The notes: generated from the sequence alone by a model not told the origin. A stretch of DNA of 64,000 nucleotides from Pedobacter sp. HDW13 (GCF_011303555.1 NZ_CP049868.1:5208001-5272000), one strand, 5' to 3'; positions 38,801 to 47,002 are shown, counted from the stretch's first letter. Numbers and translations are program-made.

Positions 38801-39202
38801 CACCTCATTTAAACTTCCCGATTCACCTTTTAGGGTTATATTTAAAGGAGCGTTTTCGCTTGCTTTTACCTGCACTTTACCCAAAGTAACCGTGGTGTAC
38901 GAGATAAAACTGATTTGGATGGTATAAGTGCCCGTTGGAACGATTAATTTAAAGCTTCCATCCGGATTGCTTTGCGCAACTTTGTTTAACTCTTTTACGA
39001 GGATACTGGCGCCGGGAAGGGGATCTCCCTTCTCATCAACTACCTTTCCACTAATTGTTCCTTGTTCCTGGTTTTTTAAAGCAGCAGGAAGATTGGGTAG
39101 ATTCGCCATGGCTATGGCAGGTGCGCCAGGTACTGCGGTAAGCAATGCAGTTGCCGAAGCAAACAGCACCGACCTCAGCATGGCTGTTAAGTTTTTTTTC
39201 AT
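35897..39202 (-). CDS. SusC/RagA-family TonB-linked outer-membrane transporter
   Basis: This is an 1101-residue receptor with a signal peptide. The carboxypeptidase-regulatory-like domain begins GTISGKVVDEKGDPLPGAS (about residues 50-120). The plug starts after EVLVVGYGTQKRENATGAV, and the barrel ends YNYPLMKSYSLGLNIGL. Unlike the SusC at 11-14 kb it lacks an STN domain, so it should not signal to a FecR/ECF pair. It heads a three-gene operon (SusC, SusD, EEP hydrolase). A TAGCTTTG promoter box lies about 65 bp upstream. Confidence 0.96.
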   Translation of the reverse strand: MKKNLTAMLRSVLFASATALLTAVPGAPAIAMANLPNLPAALKNQEQGTISGKVVDEKGDPLPGASILVKELNKVAQSNPDGSFKLIVPTGTYTIQISFISYTTVTLGKVQVKASENAPLNITLKGESGSLNEVLVVGYGTQKRENATGAVDQITAKKLENRPITNLTQGLQGLLPNLNLKMMDGKPTQSPSYNIRGTTSIGQGGSALILIDGFEGDPSLLNPNDVESVSILKDAASAAIYGARGVFGVVLITTKKAEKGRTSVAFSSNYAIKTPLQVPDFVTDGYTWAKMFAEAFVNGDGAFPQNANKTQKFSQAYLDEFKKRSESGQPYNQIEINPTTGEYTYYGSTDYYAELYKKNTAATENNLSVSGGGDKASFLVSGRFLNQDGLFRYNTDDYDMKNIRARGSVQVFPWLSIENNADYSVMNYHNPINVGEGGGIWRNIADEGKPTMPIFNPDGSLTFAAAYTVGDFIYGKNGIDTRRQVFRNITGLRTNFFNNKFRVNADFTFRNTNNNIEQKRVQVPYSNTRGVTAYVGTTTNDLLFDQRETQYLATNIYAEYENRFGTDHYLKAMVGYNYEQSTYNRIAVQRNGIIFEDATDLNLALGQSITTGGGYEQWAILGGFSRLNYAFKDRYLLEVNARYDGSSKFPADQRYGFFPSVSAGWRINKEPFWHVSDRLISDLKLRASYGSLGNGNIASYAFQEIFNISQSGVILNGVRPQTTRIPNVLPDGLTWETSTTSNFGLDLTMLSGRLSFTGDAYIRKTTDMFTFGLTPPAVFGADVPKGNYANLTTRGWELSLTWNDKIGKSKPFNYNVRLTLSDSKTKIDKYNNPDKLLSDYYEGQTLGEIWGYETEGFFIDDADIASHAKQDPQMRASPTGKWFPGDIKLKDLNGDGFINVGENKVGRSGDRRIIGNSAPRYLYGVSLGADWHNFSFSVFFQGVGKQQWYPSTETEMFWGQYNRPYNNIPTFHLGNMWTPDNTDAYFPRTMSRAASSNTNRTLGVAQTRYLQNVAYLRMKNLQFGYALPGKWINRIGVRSAKIFFSGENLFTYSPMYKIVKHTIDVENAVPSDQDLNAGSTNGDGYNYPLMKSYSLGLNIGL

Positions 39203-39499
39203 TAGCTTAATAATTAGTTTTGAAACTAAAGCGTTTTAGCTAGTTTCTATGGTTCCTTTAATGGCGCAAAGCTAGAGGGCTTATATAAACCCAATATTAA
39301 TTTACTTTAACTATTGAGGAATGTTTTTGATGGGATTTGCCTTGTTTTTGCAAGGAAGGTGTGGTTTTGATGTAGAAGGCAATAGGTTTTATGTTCGCGG
39401 GCTGGAAAGCGCGAAAATAAAATAACTTGTAAGGTGTTTTTTAGGTATTGGATAGAATATAGGGCGTTATTATGATGAATCTGGCAGGAAAAAATAAGC
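39203..39499. other. Intergenic region with SusC promoter and a dyad
   Basis: No convincing gene is present; a minus open frame at 39307-39519 is Leu/His-rich and overlaps the methyltransferase 3' end. The region holds the promoter described separately and the dyad GAAACTA / TAGTTTC (39221-39247), which could be an operator. Confidence 0.45.
39267..39295 (-). promoter_or_regulatory. Candidate primary-sigma promoter of the second SusC operon
   Basis: The minus strand has ATTG (39295-39292), 17 bp, then TAGCTTTG (39274-39267). This fits the Bacteroidetes TTG / TAnnTTTG pattern. The leader to ATG 39202 would be about 60 nt. Confidence 0.5.
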
Positions 39500-40138
39500 T
39501 TATTTAATTTTGCAAACAAATACCAGATCGGTAATGATTACCCCATCCATATCCGGAGAATCGTAGCGTTTTAAACTTAGGGTATTAAAGCCACTTTGTC
39601 CAAGGGCTTTGGTTAAATAATCTTCACGATGATAGTGTACGTACACGTGGTCGCCGGTACTGGATATTTGGTATTTCGACTTGTTATTTTCATCTTCCTC
39701 CATGGTGCTTAAATAGAAAACACCATCTGGCTTTAATAAAGCAGATACATTTACAATTAAATCAATAGCTTCTTCGGGTGTTAAATAGGGCAGGCAAAAG
39801 CCACAGGTAATCGCGTCAAATTTTTGATTAAGAGTAGCGACTTCACGGCAGTCCATGAGCTGAAATTGCGCTGTTGGATTGTTGATTTGGGCAAGTTCGA
39901 GCATGTTTGGGGAAAGATCAATTCCCAAAATCCGGTATGCAGGTTTCAGATCAAGCAAATATTTGCTAATGTTTCCGGGACCGCAGGCAATATCCAATAC
40001 ACTAGCATCTTCGGGCGTAATGTTGTCGCAAAACACTTTAAATGGCTCAGCATACAAGCTAACATTCATGAACTTTTGGGCATATATTTTAGCCGATTTA
40101 TCAAAAGCCTCTTCAGGTTTTACTGTTTTCATCATCAT
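39500..40138 (-). CDS. Class I SAM-dependent methyltransferase
   Basis: This is a 212-residue cytosolic enzyme with the SAM-binding motif I ASVLDIACGPGNISKYLL. It also has motif II acidic residue ILGIDLSPNML and the post-motif ITCGFCLPYLTPEEAIDLI. Its family (Methyltransf_11/25-like) covers many small-molecule and lipid substrates, so the substrate cannot be given. It is a single gene between the second SusC operon and the OmpR-type two-component operon, with its own upstream gap. Confidence 0.88.
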   Translation of the reverse strand: MMMKTVKPEEAFDKSAKIYAQKFMNVSLYAEPFKVFCDNITPEDASVLDIACGPGNISKYLLDLKPAYRILGIDLSPNMLELAQINNPTAQFQLMDCREVATLNQKFDAITCGFCLPYLTPEEAIDLIVNVSALLKPDGVFYLSTMEEDENNKSKYQISSTGDHVYVHYHREDYLTKALGQSGFNTLSLKRYDSPDMDGVIITDLVFVCKIK

Positions 40139-40280
40139 CTTTATTTAGTATACCATATTTGCACCCATTAATATAAAGTTATGAAAAATAGCAGGATAAC
40201 TACCTTAGCTGGAACGTTAACCCCAAATGAATGATAGCAAGCTAATCTGCTGTGTTAACCTAAACTTAGCTCTTTACAAA

Positions 40281-41606
40281 TCAATGGTCAGAAAAATAAT
40301 TATGGAAAGTGATATTGAAATTCGTTTCCTGTCCGGGTGTTGAGGTAACTGCAATGCTCAGGTTTAAATAACTGGCAATGCTTTTTACAATGGCAAGCCC
40401 AAGGCCGTAGCCCGTATTTTCTGCATGACCTGTTTTTTTGAAACGGTCAAAAATATAGGGGATTTCTGCAGCTTGCATGCCTTGTCCGCTGTTGTTTACC
40501 TGTAAAATGTATTTACCTTTTTCAAAATGATCGTCAATGCGGATGTGCCCGTTTTCCTGGTTAAATTTAATTGCATTATTAATTAAATTGTAAAACAGTT
40601 GAAATAGCAGGTCGTGGTTCATTTGATTAAGCATTTTGTTGTGTTTGAGATCAATGTCCATGCGAATATTTTTTTCTTCTAAACGATGGCCTATTTCCTC
40701 CACAATTTCGTTAATCAGTTCGAGTGGTTCTATTTGTTCCTGCTTCGAAAACTGTTCATTCTCTATTCGCGAAATCAGCAGGAGCGAGCGCGAAATCTTT
40801 TTTAACCTTTCCAGCGTTCTCATCATGTCAACAATATGCTCCTGTATCGCTTCTGGTTCAACTTCCTCTGTCAGCAGGTTTTCCATCTTGTTTTGTAAGA
40901 TACTGATAGGCGTCATAAACTCATGCGAAGCATTGGCGGTAAACTCACGTTCTTTTTCAAAAGCCTCGTTAATCTGGTTCATTAACGAAATGAGCGATTG
41001 ATCGAGGTATTTGAAATCGTGTGTATTGGTTTTAATGACTTGTGGGTTTCGTTTAAAAGGGAAGCGGGTATTGGCTAGCCTCAGCTTAATAATTTGCCCC
41101 AATGGCTTAATCAGCCGGCGGGTAAATATCAGGTCGATGATGATACTGAGTGCAATCAGAATAATCAGTACATAAAGGGCAAAACGTTGCAATGCATCGT
41201 TGTAGAGGTTAATGCTGGCAGTGGTTTTGCCAATTTCAAGCAGATAATTCTTCTGGTTTTTGGTAAAGGTAAAGCTTAATACCCGGTAAGCCAGCGTATC
41301 CTGTTCTACAATACGTCTGGTATCCCTGATGGTGTCCAGTTTAAGGTTTGGTGCTGCAATTTCGAGTGCAATATACTCATCTTTAAGCATGGTATAACTG
41401 CCGTAGCTATCCTGGCCTTCGAGATAATAATCCAAACCTTTGTTGTTGATGTTCTGGATCACTTTCTTTCGCTGGTTTTTGAGCGAAAAATTGGTGTAAT
41501 TGGAAGCAACCTGCCCAATCAAAAAGGGAAGCAATAGAATAAACAGTCCTACAATGGCGAGTTTAGAACCGGTAATAAATAAAGTAAGTTTTGTAGAAAG
41601 TTTCAA
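40281..41606 (-). CDS. Sensor histidine kinase (HisKA/HATPase)
   Basis: This is a 441-residue inner-membrane kinase. Transmembrane segments lie at about 13-32 and 141-161, bounding a periplasmic sensor of about 105 residues. The H box is FTANASHEFMTP with His228. The N box is FYNLINNAIKF, and the G boxes are DRFKKTGHAENTGYGLGLAIV. The stop of the upstream response regulator gene abuts its start, so the pair is cotranslated. The signal is unknown. The pair lies behind a putative outer-membrane protein and a Lys/Pro-rich small protein that may belong to the same sensory unit. Confidence 0.94.
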   Translation of the reverse strand: MKLSTKLTLFITGSKLAIVGLFILLLPFLIGQVASNYTNFSLKNQRKKVIQNINNKGLDYYLEGQDSYGSYTMLKDEYIALEIAAPNLKLDTIRDTRRIVEQDTLAYRVLSFTFTKNQKNYLLEIGKTTASINLYNDALQRFALYVLIILIALSIIIDLIFTRRLIKPLGQIIKLRLANTRFPFKRNPQVIKTNTHDFKYLDQSLISLMNQINEAFEKEREFTANASHEFMTPISILQNKMENLLTEEVEPEAIQEHIVDMMRTLERLKKISRSLLLISRIENEQFSKQEQIEPLELINEIVEEIGHRLEEKNIRMDIDLKHNKMLNQMNHDLLFQLFYNLINNAIKFNQENGHIRIDDHFEKGKYILQVNNSGQGMQAAEIPYIFDRFKKTGHAENTGYGLGLAIVKSIASYLNLSIAVTSTPGQETNFNITFHNYFSDH

Positions 41607-42281
41607 TTACTTTTTAATTCTATAGCCAACACCTCTTACCGTTTCTAACCATTCGGTTGGGGCGTAAATGTTTAATTTTTTCCTGATGTTTTTAATGTGG
41701 GCATCGATATAATTGGAATCGTAATCCCCGTCTGTAAAGTTTCCCCAAATGTGTTCGCTCAATTGTATACGGGTGAGCACCCTGTTTTTATGAAGTAACA
41801 AATAACTTAATAAATCAAATTCTTTGCGCGAGAGTTCTATCTGTTCCTCTTCAAAGAAAACAAAGCGTTTCTGGAGATCGATATTGAAATTCCCCAGCGG
41901 GAGCAGCTCTTCTGAAACTTTAAATTTTCGGCGGGCAATGGCCTGCATGCGCGATTGGAGCTCCGGCAGGAAAAATGGTTTGGCCAGGTAATCATCTGCT
42001 CCCATATCCAGTCCGGCAACCCGGTCTTCGAGCTTGCCCCGGGCAGTAAGGATGATATAAGCCGCATCTGGATTGCTTTTCTTTGCCTTTTGCAGCAAAT
42101 CGAAACCATCTCCGTCTGGCAGCCCCAAATCGATCAGCACATAATCATATTGGTTAGTCTCCAGCTTTTCTACCCCTTGATTAAAACTATGGGCAAGATC
42201 GCACAGAAAAAACGCCTTTTTGAGGAACTTCTCCATCTCAAAAGCAAGTGTTTTTTCATCTTCTACGATTAATACCTTCAT
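41607..42281 (-). CDS. OmpR/PhoB-family response regulator
   Basis: This is a 224-residue regulator. The receiver has phospho-acceptor Asp51 in YVLIDLGLPDGDG and Lys in DYLAKPF. The winged-helix output domain has LSRKEFDLLSYLLLHKNRV and the DNA-contacting end VDAHIKNIRKKL-like pattern closing in VRGVGYRIKK. OmpR-type regulators bind direct repeats spaced about 11 bp. Such repeats (ATGAAA-N5-ATGAAA, present twice in mirror image) lie in the divergent gap at 43533-43581 upstream of this operon. It is therefore the best candidate for that site. Confidence 0.95.
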   Translation of the reverse strand: MKVLIVEDEKTLAFEMEKFLKKAFFLCDLAHSFNQGVEKLETNQYDYVLIDLGLPDGDGFDLLQKAKKSNPDAAYIILTARGKLEDRVAGLDMGADDYLAKPFFLPELQSRMQAIARRKFKVSEELLPLGNFNIDLQKRFVFFEEEQIELSRKEFDLLSYLLLHKNRVLTRIQLSEHIWGNFTDGDYDSNYIDAHIKNIRKKLNIYAPTEWLETVRGVGYRIKK

Positions 42282-42284
42282 ATT

Positions 42285-43130
42285 TTAAAACTGATAATAA
42301 ACTGCAAGGCCAAAGAACGATTGCTGATGTTTTACATCTTCTTCTTTGCTGTTCCCTAATATAGAAAACTGATAGCTGGCTTCGGCCAGGAAATTCCCGC
42401 GGCTGAAGTTTAGGGGGAATTTAAAGCTATAGGCCAATAATTTGAATTGATTGACCGAATTTTCGACAATCTCGGTAGTATTACCCTTGGTAATGCCTGG
42501 TGCCGAACCGCTTTTTCCATTGCCATTTGAATTTTGCCTTTTGCTTTTTTCTATAATGTAACTTTCGTAAAAGCGCGTGGTACCAGCAGTAATTTCTATG
42601 GCCGGGCTTATTGAAATTACATTTTTTTCGTTGAAAATGGTGCCAAGCTCAATTTCTTTTGAGTTTCCAAAGCTGAGAAATATATCACGCTGCTTCCCAA
42701 ATGCAAAATCGAGACTAAGGTCGGTTTTAAACCATGGCCATGTATAGGCTCCATAAGCGTTGATATTATTGCTGTTGGAGGCTTGCAGCAAAGGCGAGCT
42801 GGCTGGAAAAAAGGAATGAGAGTAAGCTAAACTTGCGCTAAGCTTATCATTAAAATCGTGGTCGTAACCAATACCCAAATCTGTTTCCGATATGCCCGAA
42901 CCATAATTTAAAAGTTTATAACCACCACCCGTAAAGTATAAACCACTAGGAAACCTCAATGTGGCATTAAATAGAGCATAAGGATATTTTTCGGCTGTTA
43001 CCTGTCCGTAATAATTAATGTTGCTGTTGTACATGGAAGCAAGGGTAAGTGTAGCTTTTGTCGAATCTTGCTGGGCCTGAACTTTAGCGGTAACCAAAAA
43101 CGAGCAGAAAATTAAGAGACGGATGTTCAT
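42285..43130 (-). CDS. Putative outer-membrane beta-barrel protein
   Basis: This is a 281-residue protein with a signal peptide ending KVQAQ and a C-terminal aromatic ending (FGLAVYYQF) typical of outer-membrane barrels. Alternating amphipathic strands fill the sequence (LRFPSGLYFTGGGYKLLNYG, LSASLAYSHSFF). A polar Gly/Asn/Ser loop (residues about 200-222) is probably external. No family is recognised. It lies 3 bp upstream of the response regulator gene and 11 bp after the Lys/Pro-rich gene, so it belongs to the two-component operon and may feed or carry the signal. Confidence 0.75.
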   Translation of the reverse strand: MNIRLLIFCSFLVTAKVQAQQDSTKATLTLASMYNSNINYYGQVTAEKYPYALFNATLRFPSGLYFTGGGYKLLNYGSGISETDLGIGYDHDFNDKLSASLAYSHSFFPASSPLLQASNSNNINAYGAYTWPWFKTDLSLDFAFGKQRDIFLSFGNSKEIELGTIFNEKNVISISPAIEITAGTTRFYESYIIEKSKRQNSNGNGKSGSAPGITKGNTTEIVENSVNQFKLLAYSFKFPLNFSRGNFLAEASYQFSILGNSKEEDVKHQQSFFGLAVYYQF

Positions 43131-43141
43131 ATATTTATCCT

Positions 43142-43435
43142 TTAAGGTCTTTTAATTTTTGGTTTAATAATTTTAATTGGTTTAACTTTTACGTTAGGCT
43201 TAACGGCCATCGGTTTTAGTTGCCTTCTGGCTTTTGGTACTTCTTTAATTTTAGGCTGTTCTGGCTGCTGTTGTTTTTGGGATGGTTTGTTATTCTGCTT
43301 TATATTTTCCTGCTGTTGATCTTGTTTAGCATCGCTGATTGTTAGCAGGCTTGCCGATAGTGTTTCTTTTTGAAACGCAAACGAGTGCTTGCAAATAAGA
43401 AAAGCCAGGCAGAAAAAGAAGGTAAGTCGCTTCAT
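43142..43435 (-). CDS. Small secreted Lys/Pro/Gln-rich protein
   Basis: This is a 97-residue protein with a signal peptide (MKRLTFFFCLAFLICKHSFA). The mature part is low-complexity: a Gln/Asn/Lys segment, then K-x-P repeats (VKPNVKVKPIKIIKPKIKRP). It is strongly basic and probably disordered in the periplasm, where it could bind an acidic polymer or the envelope. It is the first gene of the operon with the outer-membrane protein and two-component system. Confidence 0.7.
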   Translation of the reverse strand: MKRLTFFFCLAFLICKHSFAFQKETLSASLLTISDAKQDQQQENIKQNNKPSQKQQQPEQPKIKEVPKARRQLKPMAVKPNVKVKPIKIIKPKIKRP

Positions 43436-43532
43436 TTTATAAATATAAAAAAGTTTACCCTACAAGAGGGTAAACTCTTACCAAAAACCATCATTACAAT
43501 GGCACTTATTGCTTCAAATTTAAATGGCCAAC

Positions 43533-43581
43533 ATGAAAATAAGATGAAAAAAATAATTTAAAAATTTCATGTTGGTTTCAT
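43533..43581. promoter_or_regulatory. Four-box OmpR-type operator in a divergent promoter region
   Basis: ATGAAA occurs at 43533-43538 and 43544-43549 (11-bp period). Its complement TTTCAT occurs at 43565-43570 and 43576-43581, again with an 11-bp period. The four boxes are symmetric about 43557. Direct repeats at 11-bp spacing are the usual target of an OmpR/PhoB-family dimer. The arrangement would place one dimer for each divergent operon. The regulator encoded at 41607-42281 is the obvious candidate. Confidence 0.65.
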
Positions 43582-43617
43582 CTTCGGCTTTCAACTTTGA
43601 TTAAAAATCTATACATT

Positions 43618-44414
43618 ATGAAAACAAAATTTGTCAATAGCATTTGGATAGGCCTGGCAATAGCAGGCATGATTGCTTTTAATGGCTGTAAGAAAAATGG
43701 ATCGGGAGAGGGAACTACTAAAGTTCAGATTAAAATGACCGATGCTCCGGGTAATTTCGATAAGATTAATTTAAGTGTGAAAGAAATTGTGCTGGTATCG
43801 GGAGATAAACCTTATGTTTTTGCAGCTAGTGCCGGAATATTCGATATCCTCGATTTTCGCATTGGTACAAGCAATCCGGATATTTTAGTAGCCTCGGGGG
43901 AAATGCCAAGTGGCGAAATAACAGAAATCAGACTGGTGCTGAATGAAACCGGAAATACTATTGTGGTAAATGGCATTCAGCAGGAGCTTAAAACACCAAG
44001 TGCCCAAACATCGGGTTGGAAGGTGAAACTAACTGCAAACCCTAATTTGGTTGAGGGTTCGAACTATACCTTGCTTTTAGACTTTGATGCCGCAAAATCA
44101 ATTGTGAGTACGGGAAATGGTAAGTATTTATTAAAACCGGTAGTGCGAGGGTAGCTGCTGCAACTACAGGCTTAATTTCGGGAACGGTTTTACCTTTAGC
44201 CAGTCATCCTGAGGTATTGGTTATTGCCGGCACTGATACTGTAGGTACTGTTGCTGATCCTTTAAGCGGTAAATTTACAGTTGGCGGTTTAGCCGCCGGT
44301 ACATACTCGGTTAAGTTTGCACCAGTTGCAGGTTATAAAGATAGTACGGTTACAGCTGTAAAGGTTGCCCTCGGACAAAATACTGCATTGGGTACAATTA
44401 CCTTAAAACAGTAA
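43618..44414 (+). pseudogene. DUF4382 lipoprotein with carboxypeptidase-regulatory-like tail, frameshifted
   Basis: The first frame starts at ATG 43618 (the frame is open from TTG 43597) with a signal peptide and a Cys lipid site in MIAFNGC. It carries the DUF4382 domain (VQIKMTDAPGNFDKINLSVK), ending LLKPVVRG at 44154. The next frame continues directly with AAATTGLISGTVLPLA and reaches 44414. One added base in the GGG at 44149-44151 joins both into a protein of about 265 residues. DUF4382 plus a beta-sandwich tail is a normal architecture, so the split is a mutation or a sequencing error. It diverges from the two-component operon across the ATGAAA operator. Confidence 0.8.
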
Positions 44415-44445
44415 AACTTAATAATTACCATCTAAACATAAGCAC

Positions 44446-44967
44446 ATGAAAAAGTTAATACTGCTGTTGTTACTTGTAACAGGTACCAGCATCTCTTTCC
44501 AAACAAAGGCACAGGTAAGTGTAAATATTAATATTGGGGCTCAGCCACAATGGGGACCAACCGGGTATGATTATGTTGATTACTATTACTTGCCTGATAT
44601 AGAGAGCTATTACTATGTGCCGAAAAAACAGTTTATTTATTTAGGAAGCGACGGCTGGGTTTTCTCGCTGTCATTACCACCCAGGTATCGTGGCTATGAT
44701 TTATATGGCGGGTACAAAGTGGTAATTAATTCGCGCGAACCTTATCGCTATTTTACTACACACAAGGTAAAGTACGCTAAGTTTAAAGGTAACCATGGTC
44801 AATCGTTCATTGCAAAAAGCAAAGGCAGGAAATATAGTGGTGGCTATTCAAATGGGAACCCGCAGTTTCGTGGGTATTCCTCCGGACAAAAAGATAAGCA
44901 GATAAAGATGAAGCATAATGGTAATGGCAAAGGAAATGGCCACGGTAATGGGAAAGGAAAACATTAG
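44446..44967 (+). CDS. Secreted Tyr-rich protein with Gly/Asn/Lys/His tail
   Basis: This is a 173-residue protein with a signal peptide ending TKAQ. A Tyr-rich region (GYDYVDYYYLPDIESYYYVP) and SLPPRYRGYDLYGGYKVVI resemble a conserved but uncharacterised Bacteroidota family. The C-terminus is a low-complexity Gly-Asn-Lys-His tail that could bind metal or acidic polymers. It starts 31 bp after the DUF4382 gene and probably shares its promoter and the ATGAAA operator. Confidence 0.8.
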   Translation: MKKLILLLLLVTGTSISFQTKAQVSVNINIGAQPQWGPTGYDYVDYYYLPDIESYYYVPKKQFIYLGSDGWVFSLSLPPRYRGYDLYGGYKVVINSREPYRYFTTHKVKYAKFKGNHGQSFIAKSKGRKYSGGYSNGNPQFRGYSSGQKDKQIKMKHNGNGKGNGHGNGKGKH

Positions 44968-44982
44968 TTGTTTGTGTTATCT

Positions 44983-45018
44983 AAAAAGAAACCCTCCAAT
45001 TTTGGAGGGTTTCTTTTT
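44983..45018. terminator. Bidirectional intrinsic terminator
   Basis: The long perfect stem AAAAAGAAACCCTCCAA / TTGGAGGGTTTCTTTTT lies between the convergent Tyr-rich protein gene and the small lipoprotein gene. Confidence 0.88.
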
Positions 45019-45189
45019 TTAATTCTTTTTTTGTTGCCCTGGAGCAAATGGCTTTGCCGATTTAGAACCCGTTCCTTTCTTTGCCTGACCGGGAGGAACT
45101 TTTCCACTGTTTCCGGCAGTTCTGGTAGTGTAACAGGCGCTGGTTAACAGCATGGCAGATAGTGCCAGTATAAAGTATATCTGTTTCAT
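45019..45189 (-). CDS. Small lipoprotein (56 aa) of the PPGQAKK family
   Basis: A 56-codon gene runs from ATG 45189 to a TAA at 45019. It has a signal peptide (MKQIYFILALSAML) and lipobox LLTSAC (Cys19). The mature part has PPGQAKKGTGSKSAKPFAPG. The pattern 'PPGQAKK...KSAKPFAPGQ' is familiar from short lipoproteins in many Bacteroidota, some carrying doubtful annotations. The function is unknown. It ends in the shared terminator. Confidence 0.8.
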   Translation of the reverse strand: MKQIYFILALSAMLLTSACYTTRTAGNSGKVPPGQAKKGTGSKSAKPFAPGQQKKN

Positions 45190-45341
45190 AGATTTATGGA
45201 AGCCATAATTATGCCATTTTCAGGGAGGATTATAAAAAAGGCTTTAGTGATTCCCAAGAAGTAAAACCTGGGCGCACAAAAAGATGTGCACCCGGTTTTT
45301 GATAAGCAATATCATTATAGTCTGTTAAAAGAATACCTGCG

Positions 45342-46415
45342 TTACATACCGTCTGAGCGCATGGCGTAAACTAGTTTTACGTGCCTGAAAGCGTTTGTTT
45401 CGCTCCATTCATTATCGTAGTTTAAACCGTATGGCCAAAAATGACCACCTCCTGTATGTATGGCGCCACTGGTACCGTCAAAAATTTTAACCAGTGCCAC
45501 GGTATTGGTGCCCAGAAAATCGCCGGTTGAGGTATTGGTTGTCCATCCGCCACTAAGGCCTACGCCATAGGTATGCGCAATTTCGTGCATAGCAGTACGA
45601 ACGTTTTGGTAGCTGGTATTTGCACCAAAGCGGATGTTGCCGTTTGTGCTGCCATCGGCAGTAGCTACACCAGTATTATATTGTACAGTAAGGGTGCGCG
45701 AAGGCCAGTTGCCACCTGCGTTGTACCTGGCGCAGGCATCGTTCATGGCATTGGTAATGCGAGTTACCACATCTGCTGGTACGCCTGTGCTGTTTAGCGT
45801 CCAGTTTAACTGACCACCAGCATTAACCGTTAATAACGACCATTGCTGGTTTTCGCCTCCCCAGTAAGTCCATTGGTCTACATTTGCGCCATTATCAATA
45901 GATTGGCCGGCTACATCAAGGTCTTTGCCACTGTTCCGATTAATAATGCGGTAGTAACCATTGCCAATGGAGGTAAATTGCCATTGCTGATTATTGGCGC
46001 CTGTATTGGTAGAAATGTTTACATTATCACCATCTGCAGTGCCAGCTAGGTCTACCTGAAGCGCTTTTGTGCTATGTACACCAATAATCGAATAATAGCC
46101 ACCCGAAAGCGAGGTTAAAGTCCATTTTTGGTTGGTGCCGCCAGTACCTGCATATTGAGAAACATTAGAACCATCTGCGGTTTGAAATGCACCTACATCG
46201 AGTACCTTTCCGCTTTTGCGGTTTACAATATAGAAAGTACCATTAGCCACGGTAAGTTGTGGTTCGTTAGGTGGTATTGCTGCCAGTTTGCCCTTTAAAG
46301 AAAGGGATGATGTAGTTGCATCCGGAAGATTGTCTTTTCTACAGCTGCCCGAAAAGAGGACGATGCCAAGCATAAATACACTGAGTAAGCGTAGGATAGA
46401 AGGTTTAGTTTTCAT
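45342..46415 (-). CDS. Lipoprotein with ricin-type lectin domain and HExxH metallopeptidase-like domain
   Basis: This is a 357-residue lipoprotein. ATG 46415 gives the signal peptide and lipobox VLFSGSC. Residues of about 50-190 form a ricin-B beta-trefoil, with three repeats ending NQKWTL, NQQWQF and NQQWSL (QxW motifs). The C-terminal domain has the zinc-protease motif TAMHEIAHTYG, preceded by a cavity-like region (NAMNDACARYNAGG). A third zinc ligand is not obvious. It is probably a cell-surface carbohydrate-binding peptidase. It is a single gene with long gaps on both sides. Confidence 0.8.
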   Translation of the reverse strand: MKTKPSILRLLSVFMLGIVLFSGSCRKDNLPDATTSSLSLKGKLAAIPPNEPQLTVANGTFYIVNRKSGKVLDVGAFQTADGSNVSQYAGTGGTNQKWTLTSLSGGYYSIIGVHSTKALQVDLAGTADGDNVNISTNTGANNQQWQFTSIGNGYYRIINRNSGKDLDVAGQSIDNGANVDQWTYWGGENQQWSLLTVNAGGQLNWTLNSTGVPADVVTRITNAMNDACARYNAGGNWPSRTLTVQYNTGVATADGSTNGNIRFGANTSYQNVRTAMHEIAHTYGVGLSGGWTTNTSTGDFLGTNTVALVKIFDGTSGAIHTGGGHFWPYGLNYDNEWSETNAFRHVKLVYAMRSDGM

Positions 46416-47002
46416 AATGTTGAGTAGGGTTGAGTGAACATGCATATGGAATGTTCGTTTGGTTAATTTAAAGAAGGCATATGCCTCCGGTTAAACGGAG
46501 TCCTTCTATGCTTATCAATAAGACTATAATGACAGTTTAGGGGATTTTATAGTAGCCAAATGTTCAAGCTGAATAATTGAGGCTATTAATAACAGGTTTA
46601 AAGTTCAGTCGGTTGTTTGCAAGAGATTTTTGCGCATCATTTAGGTTTTTCATAGGTGCTTTTGAGTAGTTATTTAGCTAATGTTAAATGCGATACCATA
46701 GTTAAGCGCTGCAAGTGCTTAATGCCGGATTGCATTCTTTATTATACTTGGTTCGAACAAATTAACTACAAAAAAGATGCGGAGTAGAGGGGGAATATGA
46801 TCAAAATGAGGGGGCAAACTCTTATTTTTTGCGGTTTATTATCCGGAAGGCAAGTAAAACGCTTGAGGTAGAATAGATTGTTATTCCCAGTTGATTGGAA
46901 ATAACAATGAATAGGCTTTGAAGTTAGCCTGGTTGTGAACTTTGAGGTTTCTGCTGGCAGGAATGCTCCATTGTATAAGTGAAATTGTTTAAGGGAATGA
47001 TA
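46416..47002. other. Intergenic region, no gene seen
   Basis: About 590 bp between the lectin-metallopeptidase gene and the tandem-PAS kinase gene. A small hairpin CTCCG-GTTAAA-CGGAG lies at about 46483-46498. The rest is AT-rich with no convincing reading frame. Confidence 0.5.

Noticed and set aside
39307..39519. A 70-codon minus-strand frame between SusC and the methyltransferase.
   Set aside because: It overlaps the methyltransferase 3' end, is unusually rich in His, Leu and Gln, and has no start context or family pattern.
43561..43600. A TAnnTTTG -7 promoter box just before the DUF4382 start.
   Set aside because: The nearest candidate, AACTTTG at about 43593-43599, lacks the leading TA and is too close to the start codon to be convincing.
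46416..47002. A small RNA or hidden gene in the long gap before the tandem-PAS kinase.
   Set aside because: Only one weak hairpin is visible and there is no promoter-terminator pair to support an RNA gene.
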